Source: Ignavibacteriales bacterium (GTDB lineage Bacteria > Bacteroidota > Ignavibacteria > Ignavibacteriales > Melioribacteraceae). From it: a stretch of 64,000 bases of DNA. Positions 36,434 through 44,436 of this stretch are shown piece by piece. The position numbers were made by a program, and so were the translations under genes. Every line of letters starts with the position of its first letter. Position 1 is the first letter of the stretch. The stretch is taken from assembly GCA_016177735.1 (NCBI GenBank), contig JACOUS010000013.1:78567-142566 (forward strand), written 5' to 3'. Below the pieces are notes generated by a model. It was given only the letters and a program-made list of their open reading frames with translations, was not told the DNA's origin and ran no database searches.

Positions 36434-36841
36434 TTAATTCTCCTTCTTACTCTTTCTTGTGCGCGTTTTCGGTTTTGGTTCTGCGGCAATTTCTGTTTCA
36501 TCCGCAACTTCGATTACCGGTGCATCGCCCCAAAATTTTTCGAGGTTGTAATAGTTGCGCGCGTCAACTTTGAAAACGTGCACAACAACATCAAAGTAAT
36601 CGAGCAGAATCCAGTTCAAAGTTTCGTAACCTTCGCGGTGCAAGCATTTAATCCCTTGCTCGATCAGTTTCTCGTCAACTTCGTCGGCAATTGCCTTTAC
36701 CTGACGATCCGAATCAGCAGAGCAGACAACAAAAAAATCGGCAATAGCCGAAAGTTTGCGGAGGTCAAGAATTTTTATGTTGTACCCTTTTTTATTTTGA
36801 ACAAGTTCAGCAATCAATTTTGCAAATTTTATTGAAGTCAC
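36434..36841 (-). CDS. rsfS: ribosome silencing factor
   Basis: RsfS/Iojap domain: KILDLRKLSAIADFFVVCSADSDRQVKAIADEVDEKL and LLDYFDVVVHVFKVDARNYYNLEKFWGDAP. Binds L14 of the 50S subunit and blocks subunit joining under nutrient stress. The GTG at 36841, preceded by GAGG, is preferred over the in-frame ATG at 36901, which overlaps the neighbouring gene. A charged tail with KPKTRTRKSKKEN follows. The domain sits between a LytR_C gene and argS, a common arrangement. Confidence 0.93.
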   Translation of the reverse strand: MTSIKFAKLIAELVQNKKGYNIKILDLRKLSAIADFFVVCSADSDRQVKAIADEVDEKLIEQGIKCLHREGYETLNWILLDYFDVVVHVFKVDARNYYNLEKFWGDAPVIEVADETEIAAEPKPKTRTRKSKKEN

Positions 36842-36848
36842 TTTCGCC

Positions 36849-37337
36849 TCATTTAAGTGGTTGTAAAGTAAAATAATCTTTACCGATAACAATTGAAACA
36901 TCGAGGAAGTAATCGTTATTCAACTGCTGGATAACATTTTCATTTTTAACGCCGAGCGCATTGGCAACTTTGTAAGCATTAGCCGTGTTGCCGATCCGGT
37001 CAATCACAAGCGTTTCATCCATATCGAAACGAATATAATTGCCGTCGTTCACTACATCAAAATTATTTGCACGAAGAAAATCCGTGAAGCGGTCTGCAAC
37101 GCCGCTTACTCCGCATCCGTTCAAAACTTCCACTTGAATAATTTCAGACGGCGATTGACTGCCCGCCGGTGAAATATCAGCACCATTCGTATTAGTCAAT
37201 TTAACATATAGAGAATAGACCATAAAAATAATTACGGCACCAAGCAAAAAAATTGCAATGTTGAGAAAAAGATTCGTTGTAGAAGCTTTTAAATCAACCG
37301 TTTGTTTAGAGGCTTTCTTCGTTGCGGTTTTTTCCAA
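36849..37337 (-). CDS. membrane-anchored LytR C-terminal domain (LytR_C) protein
   Basis: Short cytoplasmic lead, one helix (LFLNIAIFLLGAVIIFMVYSLYV, about residues 23-45) and a LytR_C domain: VEVLNGCGVSGVADRFTDFL, then GNYIRFDMDETLVIDRIGN and NDYFLDVSIVIGKDY. Such proteins often sit before rsfS. Starts with TTG at 37337. Probably extracytoplasmic domain involved in envelope polymer assembly; the catalytic LCP domain is absent. Confidence 0.88.
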   Translation of the reverse strand: MEKTATKKASKQTVDLKASTTNLFLNIAIFLLGAVIIFMVYSLYVKLTNTNGADISPAGSQSPSEIIQVEVLNGCGVSGVADRFTDFLRANNFDVVNDGNYIRFDMDETLVIDRIGNTANAYKVANALGVKNENVIQQLNNDYFLDVSIVIGKDYFTLQPLK

Positions 37338-37393
37338 AGTAATTTAATGATTGTGAAATGCTGAATAAATTCGGAGGGAAATTTAATAAAATT

Positions 37394-37897
37394 CTACTTC
37401 TCTTTCTCGTTCGATGATTCTCTGTTGTAAAATGAATCGTAGTAAAACGGCGAATTGTACCAATACGAGTTGTAATAATTATACGGCATGTTTCTGTATT
37501 GAAGAATGATCGTCATGTTATCAGCCGGTTTGTAGTTCAACTGTGCGCGGCTCAAATAAATTCCGTTCAATTGCTGTGAGAAACTTTTATCAAATGTGTT
37601 GTAAGGAGAGTTTACCAAACTGATGTCCGCTTCAATATTAAGCTGATCGTTAAATTTATAGAACATGCTGTTTGTGTAAGTGGTTAATGCAATGTTGCCG
37701 AAACCGGAAGTTTGATACGAAACATCAAAAGTGTGGCGCATTTTAAAATTATCCGGGTTGAAAAAGCTGAACAAAGACGAAGAATAATTTTTCACGATAC
37801 CGCTTGTTACATCCAAAGGTTTGTTAGATTGATCTTTGAATTGCGCGTTTGCGTTGATCGAAAAGAAAATTAAACATAATATTGATAACTTCTTCAT
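37394..37897 (-). CDS. small exported beta-rich protein (167 aa)
   Basis: Signal peptide MKKLSILCLIFFSINANAQ followed by a compact strand-rich domain: FKMRHTFDVSYQTSGFGNI, NSMFYKFNDQLNIEAD, LNYKPADNMTIILQYRN and a Tyr-rich end. Resembles short outer-membrane barrel or surface proteins of Ignavibacteria. No family recognised with certainty. Situated 56 bp upstream of the LytR_C gene; co-transcription likely. Confidence 0.7.
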   Translation of the reverse strand: MKKLSILCLIFFSINANAQFKDQSNKPLDVTSGIVKNYSSSLFSFFNPDNFKMRHTFDVSYQTSGFGNIALTTYTNSMFYKFNDQLNIEADISLVNSPYNTFDKSFSQQLNGIYLSRAQLNYKPADNMTIILQYRNMPYNYYNSYWYNSPFYYDSFYNRESSNEKEK

Positions 37898-38027
37898 GTT
37901 TGTTCCTAAATTTTAGCTTTTTACAAACCGTGTCGTAATTTTGTTTCTACAGTAAAAATTCCGGCAGTAATTTTATAATTAACGAAGACAGTTTCAAGCC
38001 AATAAATAATTATTTTGCGCCATCTCT

Positions 38028-38178
38028 GTCCCAAACTTTCTCCGGAATACTAATAAGTTATTGAGGGACATCTACTTACTTCAAGAAAAAATTTTGGGTA
38101 TCTAATTTTTTCGTTAGAATAAAACAATTGAACAGAGCACTTTTTGCAAGTTTTTAATCATTTTAAAAAGTTTGGGAC
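38028..38178. repeat. 151-bp inverted-repeat element with GTCCCAAACTTT ends
   Basis: Left arm 38028-38039 is GTCCCAAACTTT and right arm 38167-38178 its exact complement, AAAGTTTGGGAC. No ORF inside. The right arm covers the last codons of ridA, whose C-terminal SQTF comes from the element. Related to the copies at 11553 and 15990 by end sequence and, for 15990, by interior words. Confidence 0.65.
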
Positions 38179-38642
38179 TCCGGTGATTTTACACGCACAA
38201 TCATTTCAATTTCTACCGGCGCGTTCATCGGTAATTCGCTCACACCAACTGCACTTCGGGCGTGTTTGCCGGCTTCCCCGAAAATGTTTACCAAAAATTC
38301 CGAAGCACCGTTTGCAATTTTGGGCTGTGCATGAAAACCGATAGTAGAATTAACAAACACAACTAGTTTAACGATCTGTTCAATTTTATCGAGGTCGCCG
38401 ATTACCGATTTAATTGCACTCAGGCAGTTCACTGCAGAAATTTTTGCACATTCAATTCCTACTTCTTCGGAAACTTCGTAACCAAGTTTGCCTACAGCAG
38501 CTAATTTGCCGTCTTTAAAAGGAAGTTGACCGGAAGTGAAAATTAAATTGCCGATCTGCTGTGCGGGAATGTATGCGGCTAAAGGTTTAGGAGCAGTAGG
38601 AATGTCGCTGCCCAAAACTTCTTTAATCTTTTGCTCGATCAT
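38163..38642 (-). CDS. RidA family (YjgF) protein
   Basis: Residues about 20-150 form the chorismate-mutase-like YjgF fold: LIFTSGQLPFKDGKL, ISAVNCLSAIKSVIGDLDKI, KHARSAVGVSELPMNAPVEIEMIV. Arg in the last block is the substrate-binding residue of imine deaminases (RidA). Length 159 is somewhat long (usual about 128-155), with a longer N-terminus (EVLGSDIPTAPKPL) and the last residues encoded by an inserted repeat. A GAGGTGAG Shine-Dalgarno precedes the ATG. Confidence 0.9.
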   Translation of the reverse strand: MIEQKIKEVLGSDIPTAPKPLAAYIPAQQIGNLIFTSGQLPFKDGKLAAVGKLGYEVSEEVGIECAKISAVNCLSAIKSVIGDLDKIEQIVKLVVFVNSTIGFHAQPKIANGASEFLVNIFGEAGKHARSAVGVSELPMNAPVEIEMIVRVKSPESQTF

Positions 38643-38666
38643 TTAACTCACCTCAATAATTCATTG

Positions 38667-38674
38667 CAAATATA
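38667..38674 (-). promoter_or_regulatory. -7 box of the ridA promoter
   Basis: Read on the minus strand: TATATTTG, exact to TAnnTTTG, 25 bp before the ridA start. The mazG promoter lies less than 60 bp away on the other strand. Confidence 0.6.
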
Positions 38675-38697
38675 CCAAAAATGTTTAAACGATTTCT

Positions 38698-38728
38698 TTG
38701 GATTAGTTTTCTTTCTCTATTATCTTTG
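38698..38728 (+). promoter_or_regulatory. mazG promoter (TTG-20-TATCTTTG)
   Basis: TTG at 38698-38700, a 20-base spacer and TATCTTTG at 38721-38728 form a complete Bacteroidetes-type promoter. Transcription should begin near 38733, so the in-frame ATG at 38681 cannot be used and mazG starts at 38753. Confidence 0.75.
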
Positions 38729-38752
38729 TCCGAAAAATATGAAAGGCAGAAA

Positions 38753-39514
38753 ATGACCGGACAAAAATTTCATGAGCTATATGATATTATGGTTCGATTA
38801 AGAAAAGAATGCCCGTGGGACCGCGAGCAGACACACGATTCCATCAAAGCCGCAACACTTGAAGAAACTCACGAACTGATTGAAACAATCGATGAAAAAA
38901 ATTTTCAGGAAATGAAATCCGAACTCGGTGATTTGCTTCTGCATATACTGTTTCATTCGGTAATTGCAGAAGAGAACAAAAACTTCAACATCAATGATGT
39001 TATCGATTCGCTGAAGAATAAATTAATCAGGCGGCATCCGCATGTTTTCGGCGATGTTCAAGTTAACGGAACCGAAGATGTTGCTAAGAATTGGGAAGAA
39101 ATAAAATTATCCGAAGGAAGAAATTCCGTGCTCGAAGGTGTTCCGAAAAATCTTCCGAGCTTGGCACGCGCGTACAGATTGCAAGAGAAAGCATCCAAAG
39201 TTGGTTTTGATTGGGAAAAGAAAGAAGATGTTTGGAAAAAAGTAATCGAAGAAATTGAAGAGATGCACGCAATGGAAAAATCCGGCAATAAAGTTGAACT
39301 CGAAAAAGAATTGGGCGATGTTTTTTTCGCATTAACAAACTATGCGCGCTTTCTTGGTGTCAATCCCGAAAATGCACTCAGAATCACAAACGAAAAATTC
39401 ATAAACCGCTTCAGTTACATCGAACAAAAAATTAAAGAGGGTGGAAAAACTTTGAAGGAATCGAACCTCGAAGAGATGGACAAATACTGGGAAGAAAGCA
39501 AAAAAGTATTATAG
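38753..39514 (+). CDS. mazG: nucleoside triphosphate pyrophosphohydrolase MazG
   Basis: Two MazG domains: RLRKECPWDREQTHDSIKAATLEETHELIETIDEKN with the metal-binding EExxE/ExxD set, then VENAEMxx-type EKELGDVFFALTNYARFLGVNPENALRITN. Hydrolyses NTPs to NMPs and PPi, cleaning nucleotide pools. Start at 38753 follows from the promoter position; the first 24 codons of the longer ORF are upstream of transcription. Length 253. Confidence 0.95.
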   Translation: MTGQKFHELYDIMVRLRKECPWDREQTHDSIKAATLEETHELIETIDEKNFQEMKSELGDLLLHILFHSVIAEENKNFNINDVIDSLKNKLIRRHPHVFGDVQVNGTEDVAKNWEEIKLSEGRNSVLEGVPKNLPSLARAYRLQEKASKVGFDWEKKEDVWKKVIEEIEEMHAMEKSGNKVELEKELGDVFFALTNYARFLGVNPENALRITNEKFINRFSYIEQKIKEGGKTLKESNLEEMDKYWEESKKVL

Positions 39515-39566
39515 AATAATGTTAAATGGGAAATGGTAGTTAATGAACGATTTTCCCCATTTACCA

Positions 39567-40493
39567 TTAATCTTTCTTTCCATTGTTCTCTTGATAATGT
39601 TTCTCATAAGCGTCAATAATATCTTTCACAAGTTTGTGGCGCACAACATCGCCTTTATCAAAGTAGACAAACCCGACGCCGTCAATATGCTGCAAGATTT
39701 GCTTCACTTGTACCAATCCGCTTTGCGAGAAGCTCGGCAAATCGATTTGAGTAATATCCCCCGTAATTATAGCTTTTGAATTCGGACCGAGACGAGTCAA
39801 AAACATTTTCATCTGCATTATTGTTGCGTTCTGTGCTTCATCAAGAATAACGTAAGCATTGTTCAATGTTCTGCCGCGCATAAAAGCAAGCGGTACAATC
39901 TCGATAATTCCTCGTTCAATATTATTTTTCAACTGTTCGAAAGGCAGCATCTCTTCAAGCGCATCGTAAAGAGGACGCAGATACGGATCAATTTTTTCTC
40001 TAAAATCGCCCGGCAAAAATCCCAAACTTTCCCCGGCTTCAACAGCGGGACGAGCAAGTACAATTTTTTTTACAATTCCCTTTTTCAACGCAGAAACAGC
40101 AAACGCAACAGCAAGATAAGTTTTGCCGGTTCCGGCCGGTCCAATTGCAAAACAAATATCGTTCTCTTTTACGCTTTTAATATATTCAATTTGATTTGGC
40201 GTTTTGGCTTTTATAACATCTTTTTTGGAATAAAGAACTATGTTATCGAATTCATTTTCACTTACTATTTCTCTGCCCTGAAGAGTTAAATCGATGATGG
40301 TTTCAACGTCTTTGGAATTGAGTTTGCCGGTTGTGTTCAAAACAAAAATCATCTCCTTAAAAATTTTTTCAACGGAGTCCACTTCTTCGGTAGTACCTTG
40401 CAGATAAACATTATCGCCGCGGACAGTGATATTTGTTGTGAATCTGCTTTCAATCGGTTTTAGATTGGAATCGTTATAACCGAGCAGCAGCAT
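39567..40493 (-). CDS. phoH: PhoH family ATPase
   Basis: P-loop GPAGTGKTYLAVAFAVSALK, sensor region ILDEAQNATIMQMKMFLTRLG, and RPAVEAGESLGFLPGDFREKIDP are the PhoH signature. An N-terminal KH-like segment (NITVRGDNVYLQGTTEEVDSVEKIF) precedes it. Reading frame continues without stop upstream to about 40546 (EDDTQIEKILRLENVDL), and TCCTCC at 40540-40545 is a GGAGGA Shine-Dalgarno for a start near 40529 (ATA codon). The start is therefore uncertain; see findings. Role in RNA metabolism or stress, partners often ybeY (not adjacent). Confidence 0.94.
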   Translation of the reverse strand: MLLLGYNDSNLKPIESRFTTNITVRGDNVYLQGTTEEVDSVEKIFKEMIFVLNTTGKLNSKDVETIIDLTLQGREIVSENEFDNIVLYSKKDVIKAKTPNQIEYIKSVKENDICFAIGPAGTGKTYLAVAFAVSALKKGIVKKIVLARPAVEAGESLGFLPGDFREKIDPYLRPLYDALEEMLPFEQLKNNIERGIIEIVPLAFMRGRTLNNAYVILDEAQNATIMQMKMFLTRLGPNSKAIITGDITQIDLPSFSQSGLVQVKQILQHIDGVGFVYFDKGDVVRHKLVKDIIDAYEKHYQENNGKKD

Positions 40494-40552
40494 TAAATCA
40501 ACATTTTCGAGCCTAAGAATTTTTTCTATTTGCGTATCGTCCTCCGTTCATT

Positions 40553-40585
40553 AAAAAAGCCCTTTCCAAAAATATGAAAAGGGCT
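40553..40585 (-). terminator. terminator of the LysM gene that also carries a -7 box for phoH
   Basis: AGCCCTTT (40558-40565) pairs with AAAGGGCT (40578-40585), with a T run on the minus strand at 40553-40558. The loop contains TATTTTTG on the minus strand (40567-40574), an exact TAnnTTTG, so one element may both end the upstream transcript and start phoH. Confidence 0.6.
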
Positions 40586-40614
40586 CAACAAATTTTACAA
40601 TAAAACTATTTATG

Positions 40615-41316
40615 TTAATTAGCTTGCTGGGTTTGAGTTGGAGGAGCAGGCTTATAGCTTCTTCTAATTTTATCGTATTTAGCTTTTTCTTCTTCAGTCA
40701 AGTTGGGAACTTTAAAGATTTGTTTCGGATAGATCAAATCGGGATTTTTAATTTGGTCTCTGTTTGCTTTGTAAATGATTGGCCAAGCAAACGGATTTGC
40801 ATAATGTTCTTTCTTCTTTGCAATTCCCCAGAGGTGATCGCCACGAACAACTGTGTACATAATTTCTTTCGGAGCTTCTTCCCACGCATCAAGTTTTCTT
40901 TGTAATTGATTGTGAACTTTATCGAAGAATTCCGGCAGAGCGGAAATTTTATTTTTCTTCATTGCATCAAGTTCTGCCTGACGGTCGGCTTTTGGAGATT
41001 CTTTGCCGTCAATTTTGCTTGTCAATGCATTAAGCTGTTGTTTGAAATTATCAACATCGGCTTTTGTAGCACCAACCATTGCATACAATTCGTTGATGCA
41101 ATCATCGTATGCTTGTAAGCCGTCTCTTGTTTTTTTCAATTGAGCAACATCAGCTTTTAAATTATTTAATTCAGTTGTGAGGGCAACTTTACTTTCAGTT
41201 AAGCGGTTAATTTCAGCTTGCCACTCCTCTTCCGTCATTTCTTGCCTTTGCGCAAAAACATTTGTTGAGAGGAGTACAAATGCAGTTAAAGCCAGCAATA
41301 ATTTGTAAACTTTCAT
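40615..41316 (-). CDS. exported LysM-domain protein with coiled coil
   Basis: Signal peptide MKVYKLLLALTAFVLLSTNVFAQ, an alpha-helical coiled coil (LTTELNNLKADVAQLKKTRD), and a C-terminal LysM module (YTVVRGDHLWGIAKKKEHYANPFAWPIIYKANRDQIKNPDLIYPKQIFKVP), which binds peptidoglycan. AAGGAGGTC precedes the ATG. It follows the small lipoprotein by 30 bp and shares its transcript. Related to the YgaU/LysM-coil proteins of Bacteroidetes. Confidence 0.88.
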   Translation of the reverse strand: MKVYKLLLALTAFVLLSTNVFAQRQEMTEEEWQAEINRLTESKVALTTELNNLKADVAQLKKTRDGLQAYDDCINELYAMVGATKADVDNFKQQLNALTSKIDGKESPKADRQAELDAMKKNKISALPEFFDKVHNQLQRKLDAWEEAPKEIMYTVVRGDHLWGIAKKKEHYANPFAWPIIYKANRDQIKNPDLIYPKQIFKVPNLTEEEKAKYDKIRRSYKPAPPTQTQQAN

Positions 41317-41346
41317 TTATGACCTCCTTGGTTTTTAAACTTTTGA

Positions 41347-41622
41347 TTACAGACCTATTTTTTCAAGATTTTTCTTTGTTTCTGCCTTGGTTTTTGCGCA
41401 TTCATCTAATTTTGCATTTTTTTCAGCAATTTCTCTTTCGAGAGCTGCTTTTTCACTCTTTAAAGAATTAACTTCTTTTTCAAGAGCCAAAACTTCAGAG
41501 CGTAGTGCTTCCAATTCTGCCATTTGCTCTTCTGAAACGCCACTGCAGCCGGTAACACCGATCATTCCGGCAAATAGTACTGCAATTAGTCCAGTGGTCA
41601 AAATTCTCTTCATTTTTGTCAT
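41347..41622 (-). CDS. small coiled-coil lipoprotein (Lpp-like)
   Basis: Lipoprotein signal peptide MTKMKRILTTGLIAVLFAGMIGVTGC with lipobox VTGC, then a 65-residue heptad coiled coil (MAELEALRSEVLALEKEV ... EREIAEKNAKLDECAKTK). Length about 91. Probably lies under the outer membrane and spaces it from the wall together with the LysM protein. Start at 41622 is set by AAAGGAGGTC; the longer frame upstream overlaps the promoter. Confidence 0.85.
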   Translation of the reverse strand: MTKMKRILTTGLIAVLFAGMIGVTGCSGVSEEQMAELEALRSEVLALEKEVNSLKSEKAALEREIAEKNAKLDECAKTKAETKKNLEKIGL

Positions 41623-41664
41623 ATTCGACCTCCTTTGGTTTAAGAATTTCTTTTTATAACGATA

Positions 41665-41672
41665 GAAATATA
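41665..41672 (-). promoter_or_regulatory. -7 box of the lipoprotein-LysM operon
   Basis: On the minus strand the bases read TATATTTC, seven of eight to TAnnTTTG, 43 bp before the start at 41622. No TTG at the usual distance. Confidence 0.4.
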
Positions 41673-41726
41673 AGGATTTTTGCATCTAAAAGAAGGCAAA
41701 AAGCCGTCTTCCATTTAAAAAAATAA

Positions 41727-42419
41727 TTAAATAAGTCTTTTTTCAACAAAGCTTGTATAATTGTGACCGGCAACAATTATGTGATCGAAGACCTGAATAT
41801 CCATCAGCTTTCCGGCTTCTACTAATTTTTTTGTAATCGAAATATCTTCGTTGCTCGGTTCCGTATTTCCGCTTGGATGATTATGCAGTAAAATTATGTT
41901 GGCGGAATTATTTTCAATCGCAACTTTGAAAATTTCCCGGGGATGAACAACGCTTGCGTTGAGATGACCAACGGAAACAACTTCGTGTTTGATTATTTTG
42001 TTTGCCGTACTTAAACAAACAACAACAAATTTTTCTTTTACTTCATCTCGAAGAAGCGGAATAAATATTTCTGCAACATCGCGCGGCGAAATAATTTTTT
42101 TATTAGAGAACCATTTTTTTTGCGAGTCTGCTCTTCTGCCGATTTCAAATGCCGCAGAAAGTGCAGCAGATTTGTCCCTTCCGATTCCGGAAAATTTTTT
42201 GATTGCATCAACCGATTGCGAGGAAAGAACGTTCAAGTCGCCGTATTTGTTAATCAGCTCTTGCGCAATTTGAATCACATTTTTCCCTTTAGTCCCGGTT
42301 CGTAATAGAATGGCAATTAATTCGGCATCTGTTAAACTTTGCGGACCTCTCAACGCAAGTTTTTCTCTCGGACGATCATCAAGCGGAAGTTCTTTAACTT
42401 TGGAAATAACACCCTCCAA
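41727..42419 (-). CDS. radC: RadC-like JAMM domain protein
   Basis: UPF0758/RadC. N-terminal helix-hairpin-helix (KFSGIGRDKSAALSAAFEIGRRAD) and C-terminal MPN/JAMM domain with VSVGHLNASVVHPREIFKVAI and the metal signature HNHPSGNTEPSNED. Function not settled; once assigned to DNA repair. Twelve bp downstream of guaA. Confidence 0.95.
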   Translation of the reverse strand: MEGVISKVKELPLDDRPREKLALRGPQSLTDAELIAILLRTGTKGKNVIQIAQELINKYGDLNVLSSQSVDAIKKFSGIGRDKSAALSAAFEIGRRADSQKKWFSNKKIISPRDVAEIFIPLLRDEVKEKFVVVCLSTANKIIKHEVVSVGHLNASVVHPREIFKVAIENNSANIILLHNHPSGNTEPSNEDISITKKLVEAGKLMDIQVFDHIIVAGHNYTSFVEKRLI

Positions 42420-42430
42420 ATTTTAAATTA

Positions 42431-43972
42431 CTATTCCCATTCGATAGTTGACGGAGGTTTGGAGCTGATATCGTAAACAACACGGTTTATTCCGCGTACT
42501 GAACGAATTATTTTATTCGAAACATTTTCCAAAAAATCATGATCGAAACGGTACCAATCTGCAGTCATTGCATCCAAAGAAGTAACCGCGCGCAATGCAA
42601 TAACATTTTCGTAAGTGCGCGCATCGCCCATTACGCCAACTGTCTGCACCGGAAGTAAAACCGCGAACGCTTGCCAGATGTTGTCGTAAATGTTTCCAGA
42701 GTGTAATTCACTAATAAAAATATCATCGGCTTCGCGCAAAATATCGAGACGTTCTTTTGTAATTTCACCGAGAACGCGGACTGCAAGACCGGGACCGGGG
42801 AACGGATGACGTTGGATAAAAATTTCGGGCAAACCAAGTTCACGCCCAATCGCACGAACTTCATCTTTGAATAATTCTCTGAATGGTTCGATCAATTTTA
42901 GATGCATCTTTTCCGGCAATCCGCCGACGTTGTGATGCGTTTTAATTGTTACAGAAGCTCCTTTCACAGAAACAGATTCAATTACATCGGGATAAAGTGT
43001 GCCCTGAATTAAAAAATCCGCATCGGAAAATTTCTTCGCTTCTTTTTCGAAAACTTCGATGAATGTAGTACCGATAATTTTTCTTTTCTTTTCCGGATCG
43101 GTTACACCGGCAAGTTTGGACAAAAATATTTCCGAGGCATCAATGTGAATGATATGCAGATTAAAATTCTCTTCGAACATTTTTATGATGTCTGCGCTTT
43201 CGTTTTTTCTCATCATGCCGGTATCAACATGAATGCAGATCAAATTTTCATGAAGAGCTTCGTGGATCAACACAGCCGCAACCGATGAATCGACACCGCC
43301 GCTGAGCGCACAAATCGCTTTTTTGTTGCCGACTTTTACTTTTACTTCTTCGATTGATTCTTCGATAAAATTTTTGGAAGTCCAGTCGGGCGTACAACCG
43401 CAAACACTGAACAAAAAATTATCCAGAAGTTTTTTGCCTTGTTTGGTGTGAGCAACTTCGGGGTGAAATTGCAATCCGAAAATTTTCTTTTCGAGATTGG
43501 CAACGGCGCATATCGGGGAATTTTCCGTTCGTGCGGTAATATTAAATCCTTCCGGCAGTTCGGTGATATAATCTCCGTGGCTCATCCAAACAACGGAATT
43601 ATTTTCGACAGAATTAAAGAGTGAATCGATTTGGCAAATCTGCAAATTTGCTTTTCCGTATTCTCTGCTTTTTGCCGGTTCCACTTTGCCGTTGTGATGC
43701 TGTGTGATTAACTGCAATCCATAACAGATGCCGAGTACCGGAATTCCAAGTTCAAAAATTTCTTTTGAAATATTCGGCGCGCCTTCATCATAAACACTCA
43801 TCGGTCCACCGGATAAAATTATTCCGCTCGGTTTTTCTTCTCTGATTTTTGAGATAGGATAATTGTGCGAATGGATTTCCGAATAAACTTTACTTTCGCG
43901 GACTCTTCTTGCTATCAATTGTGAGTATTGAGCACCGAAATCTATAATCAAAATTTTTTGTACGTGTTGCAT
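42431..43972 (-). CDS. guaA: GMP synthase (glutamine-hydrolysing)
   Basis: N-terminal class I glutamine amidotransferase ([18 protein letters not shown], catalytic GICYGLQLI with Cys, FHPEVAHT with His), then the ATP pyrophosphatase domain ([16 protein letters not shown]) and the C-terminal dimer domain with [18 protein letters not shown] and ending [13 protein letters not shown]. Converts XMP to GMP. The start at 43972 is preferred; the longer frame to 44005 crosses a terminator. Length about 513. Confidence 0.97.
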   Translation of the reverse strand: MQHVQKILIIDFGAQYSQLIARRVRESKVYSEIHSHNYPISKIREEKPSGIILSGGPMSVYDEGAPNISKEIFELGIPVLGICYGLQLITQHHNGKVEPAKSREYGKANLQICQIDSLFNSVENNSVVWMSHGDYITELPEGFNITARTENSPICAVANLEKKIFGLQFHPEVAHTKQGKKLLDNFLFSVCGCTPDWTSKNFIEESIEEVKVKVGNKKAICALSGGVDSSVAAVLIHEALHENLICIHVDTGMMRKNESADIIKMFEENFNLHIIHIDASEIFLSKLAGVTDPEKKRKIIGTTFIEVFEKEAKKFSDADFLIQGTLYPDVIESVSVKGASVTIKTHHNVGGLPEKMHLKLIEPFRELFKDEVRAIGRELGLPEIFIQRHPFPGPGLAVRVLGEITKERLDILREADDIFISELHSGNIYDNIWQAFAVLLPVQTVGVMGDARTYENVIALRAVTSLDAMTADWYRFDHDFLENVSNKIIRSVRGINRVVYDISSKPPSTIEWE

Positions 43973-43998
43973 TTCTATTTGCGGTAAGTTTAAAAATA

Positions 43999-44026
43999 TG
44001 GGCAAAGCTCGTAAGAGTTTCGCCCA
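43999..44026 (-). terminator. terminator downstream of gcvH
   Basis: GGGCAAAGCTC (44000-44010) pairs with GAGTTTCGCCC (44015-44025) with two G-U pairs, around GTAA; on the minus strand an AT-rich tail with TTTTT follows. It separates gcvH from guaA. Confidence 0.65.
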
Positions 44027-44053
44027 AAGTTAAAGAATTTTTTGAATTAATTA

Positions 44054-44434
44054 TTACTGACCGAGCTGTGCTTTGTAAGCGGCAGAATCCAAAAGACTAT
44101 TGATTTGTGCCGGGTCGGACAATTCAATTTTTATAATCCATCCTTCGCCGTACGGATCACTGTTAACAAGCTGCGGTTCATCGTTCAACTTTTTGTTAAT
44201 CTCAATAACTTTTCCATTTGCCGGTGCGTAAAGATCGCTCACTGTTTTTACTGCTTCAATTGTGCCGAATGGATCGCCGGCGTTTAATTCGGTAATATCC
44301 GGATTAATATCAACGTAAACTATATCGCCAAGTTCTCCCTGGGCATAATCTGTAACACCAATTATACCGGTAGTGCCTTCAACTTTAATCCACTCATGTT
44401 CTTTTGTGTACTTCAAATTTTCTGGAACGTTCAT
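44054..44434 (-). CDS. gcvH: glycine cleavage system H protein
   Basis: Lipoyl domain with the attachment Lys63 in IEAVKTVSDLYAPANG and the H-protein lead KYTKEHEWIKVEGTTGIIGVTDYAQGELGDI. Length 126. Carries the aminomethyl group of glycine on lipoyl-lysine in glycine cleavage, and in some organisms supplies lipoyl groups. It lies 2 bp after accC and is probably co-transcribed with accB-accC; no gcvT or gcvP is near. Confidence 0.96.
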   Translation of the reverse strand: MNVPENLKYTKEHEWIKVEGTTGIIGVTDYAQGELGDIVYVDINPDITELNAGDPFGTIEAVKTVSDLYAPANGKVIEINKKLNDEPQLVNSDPYGEGWIIKIELSDPAQINSLLDSAAYKAQLGQ

Positions 44435-44436
44435 GA

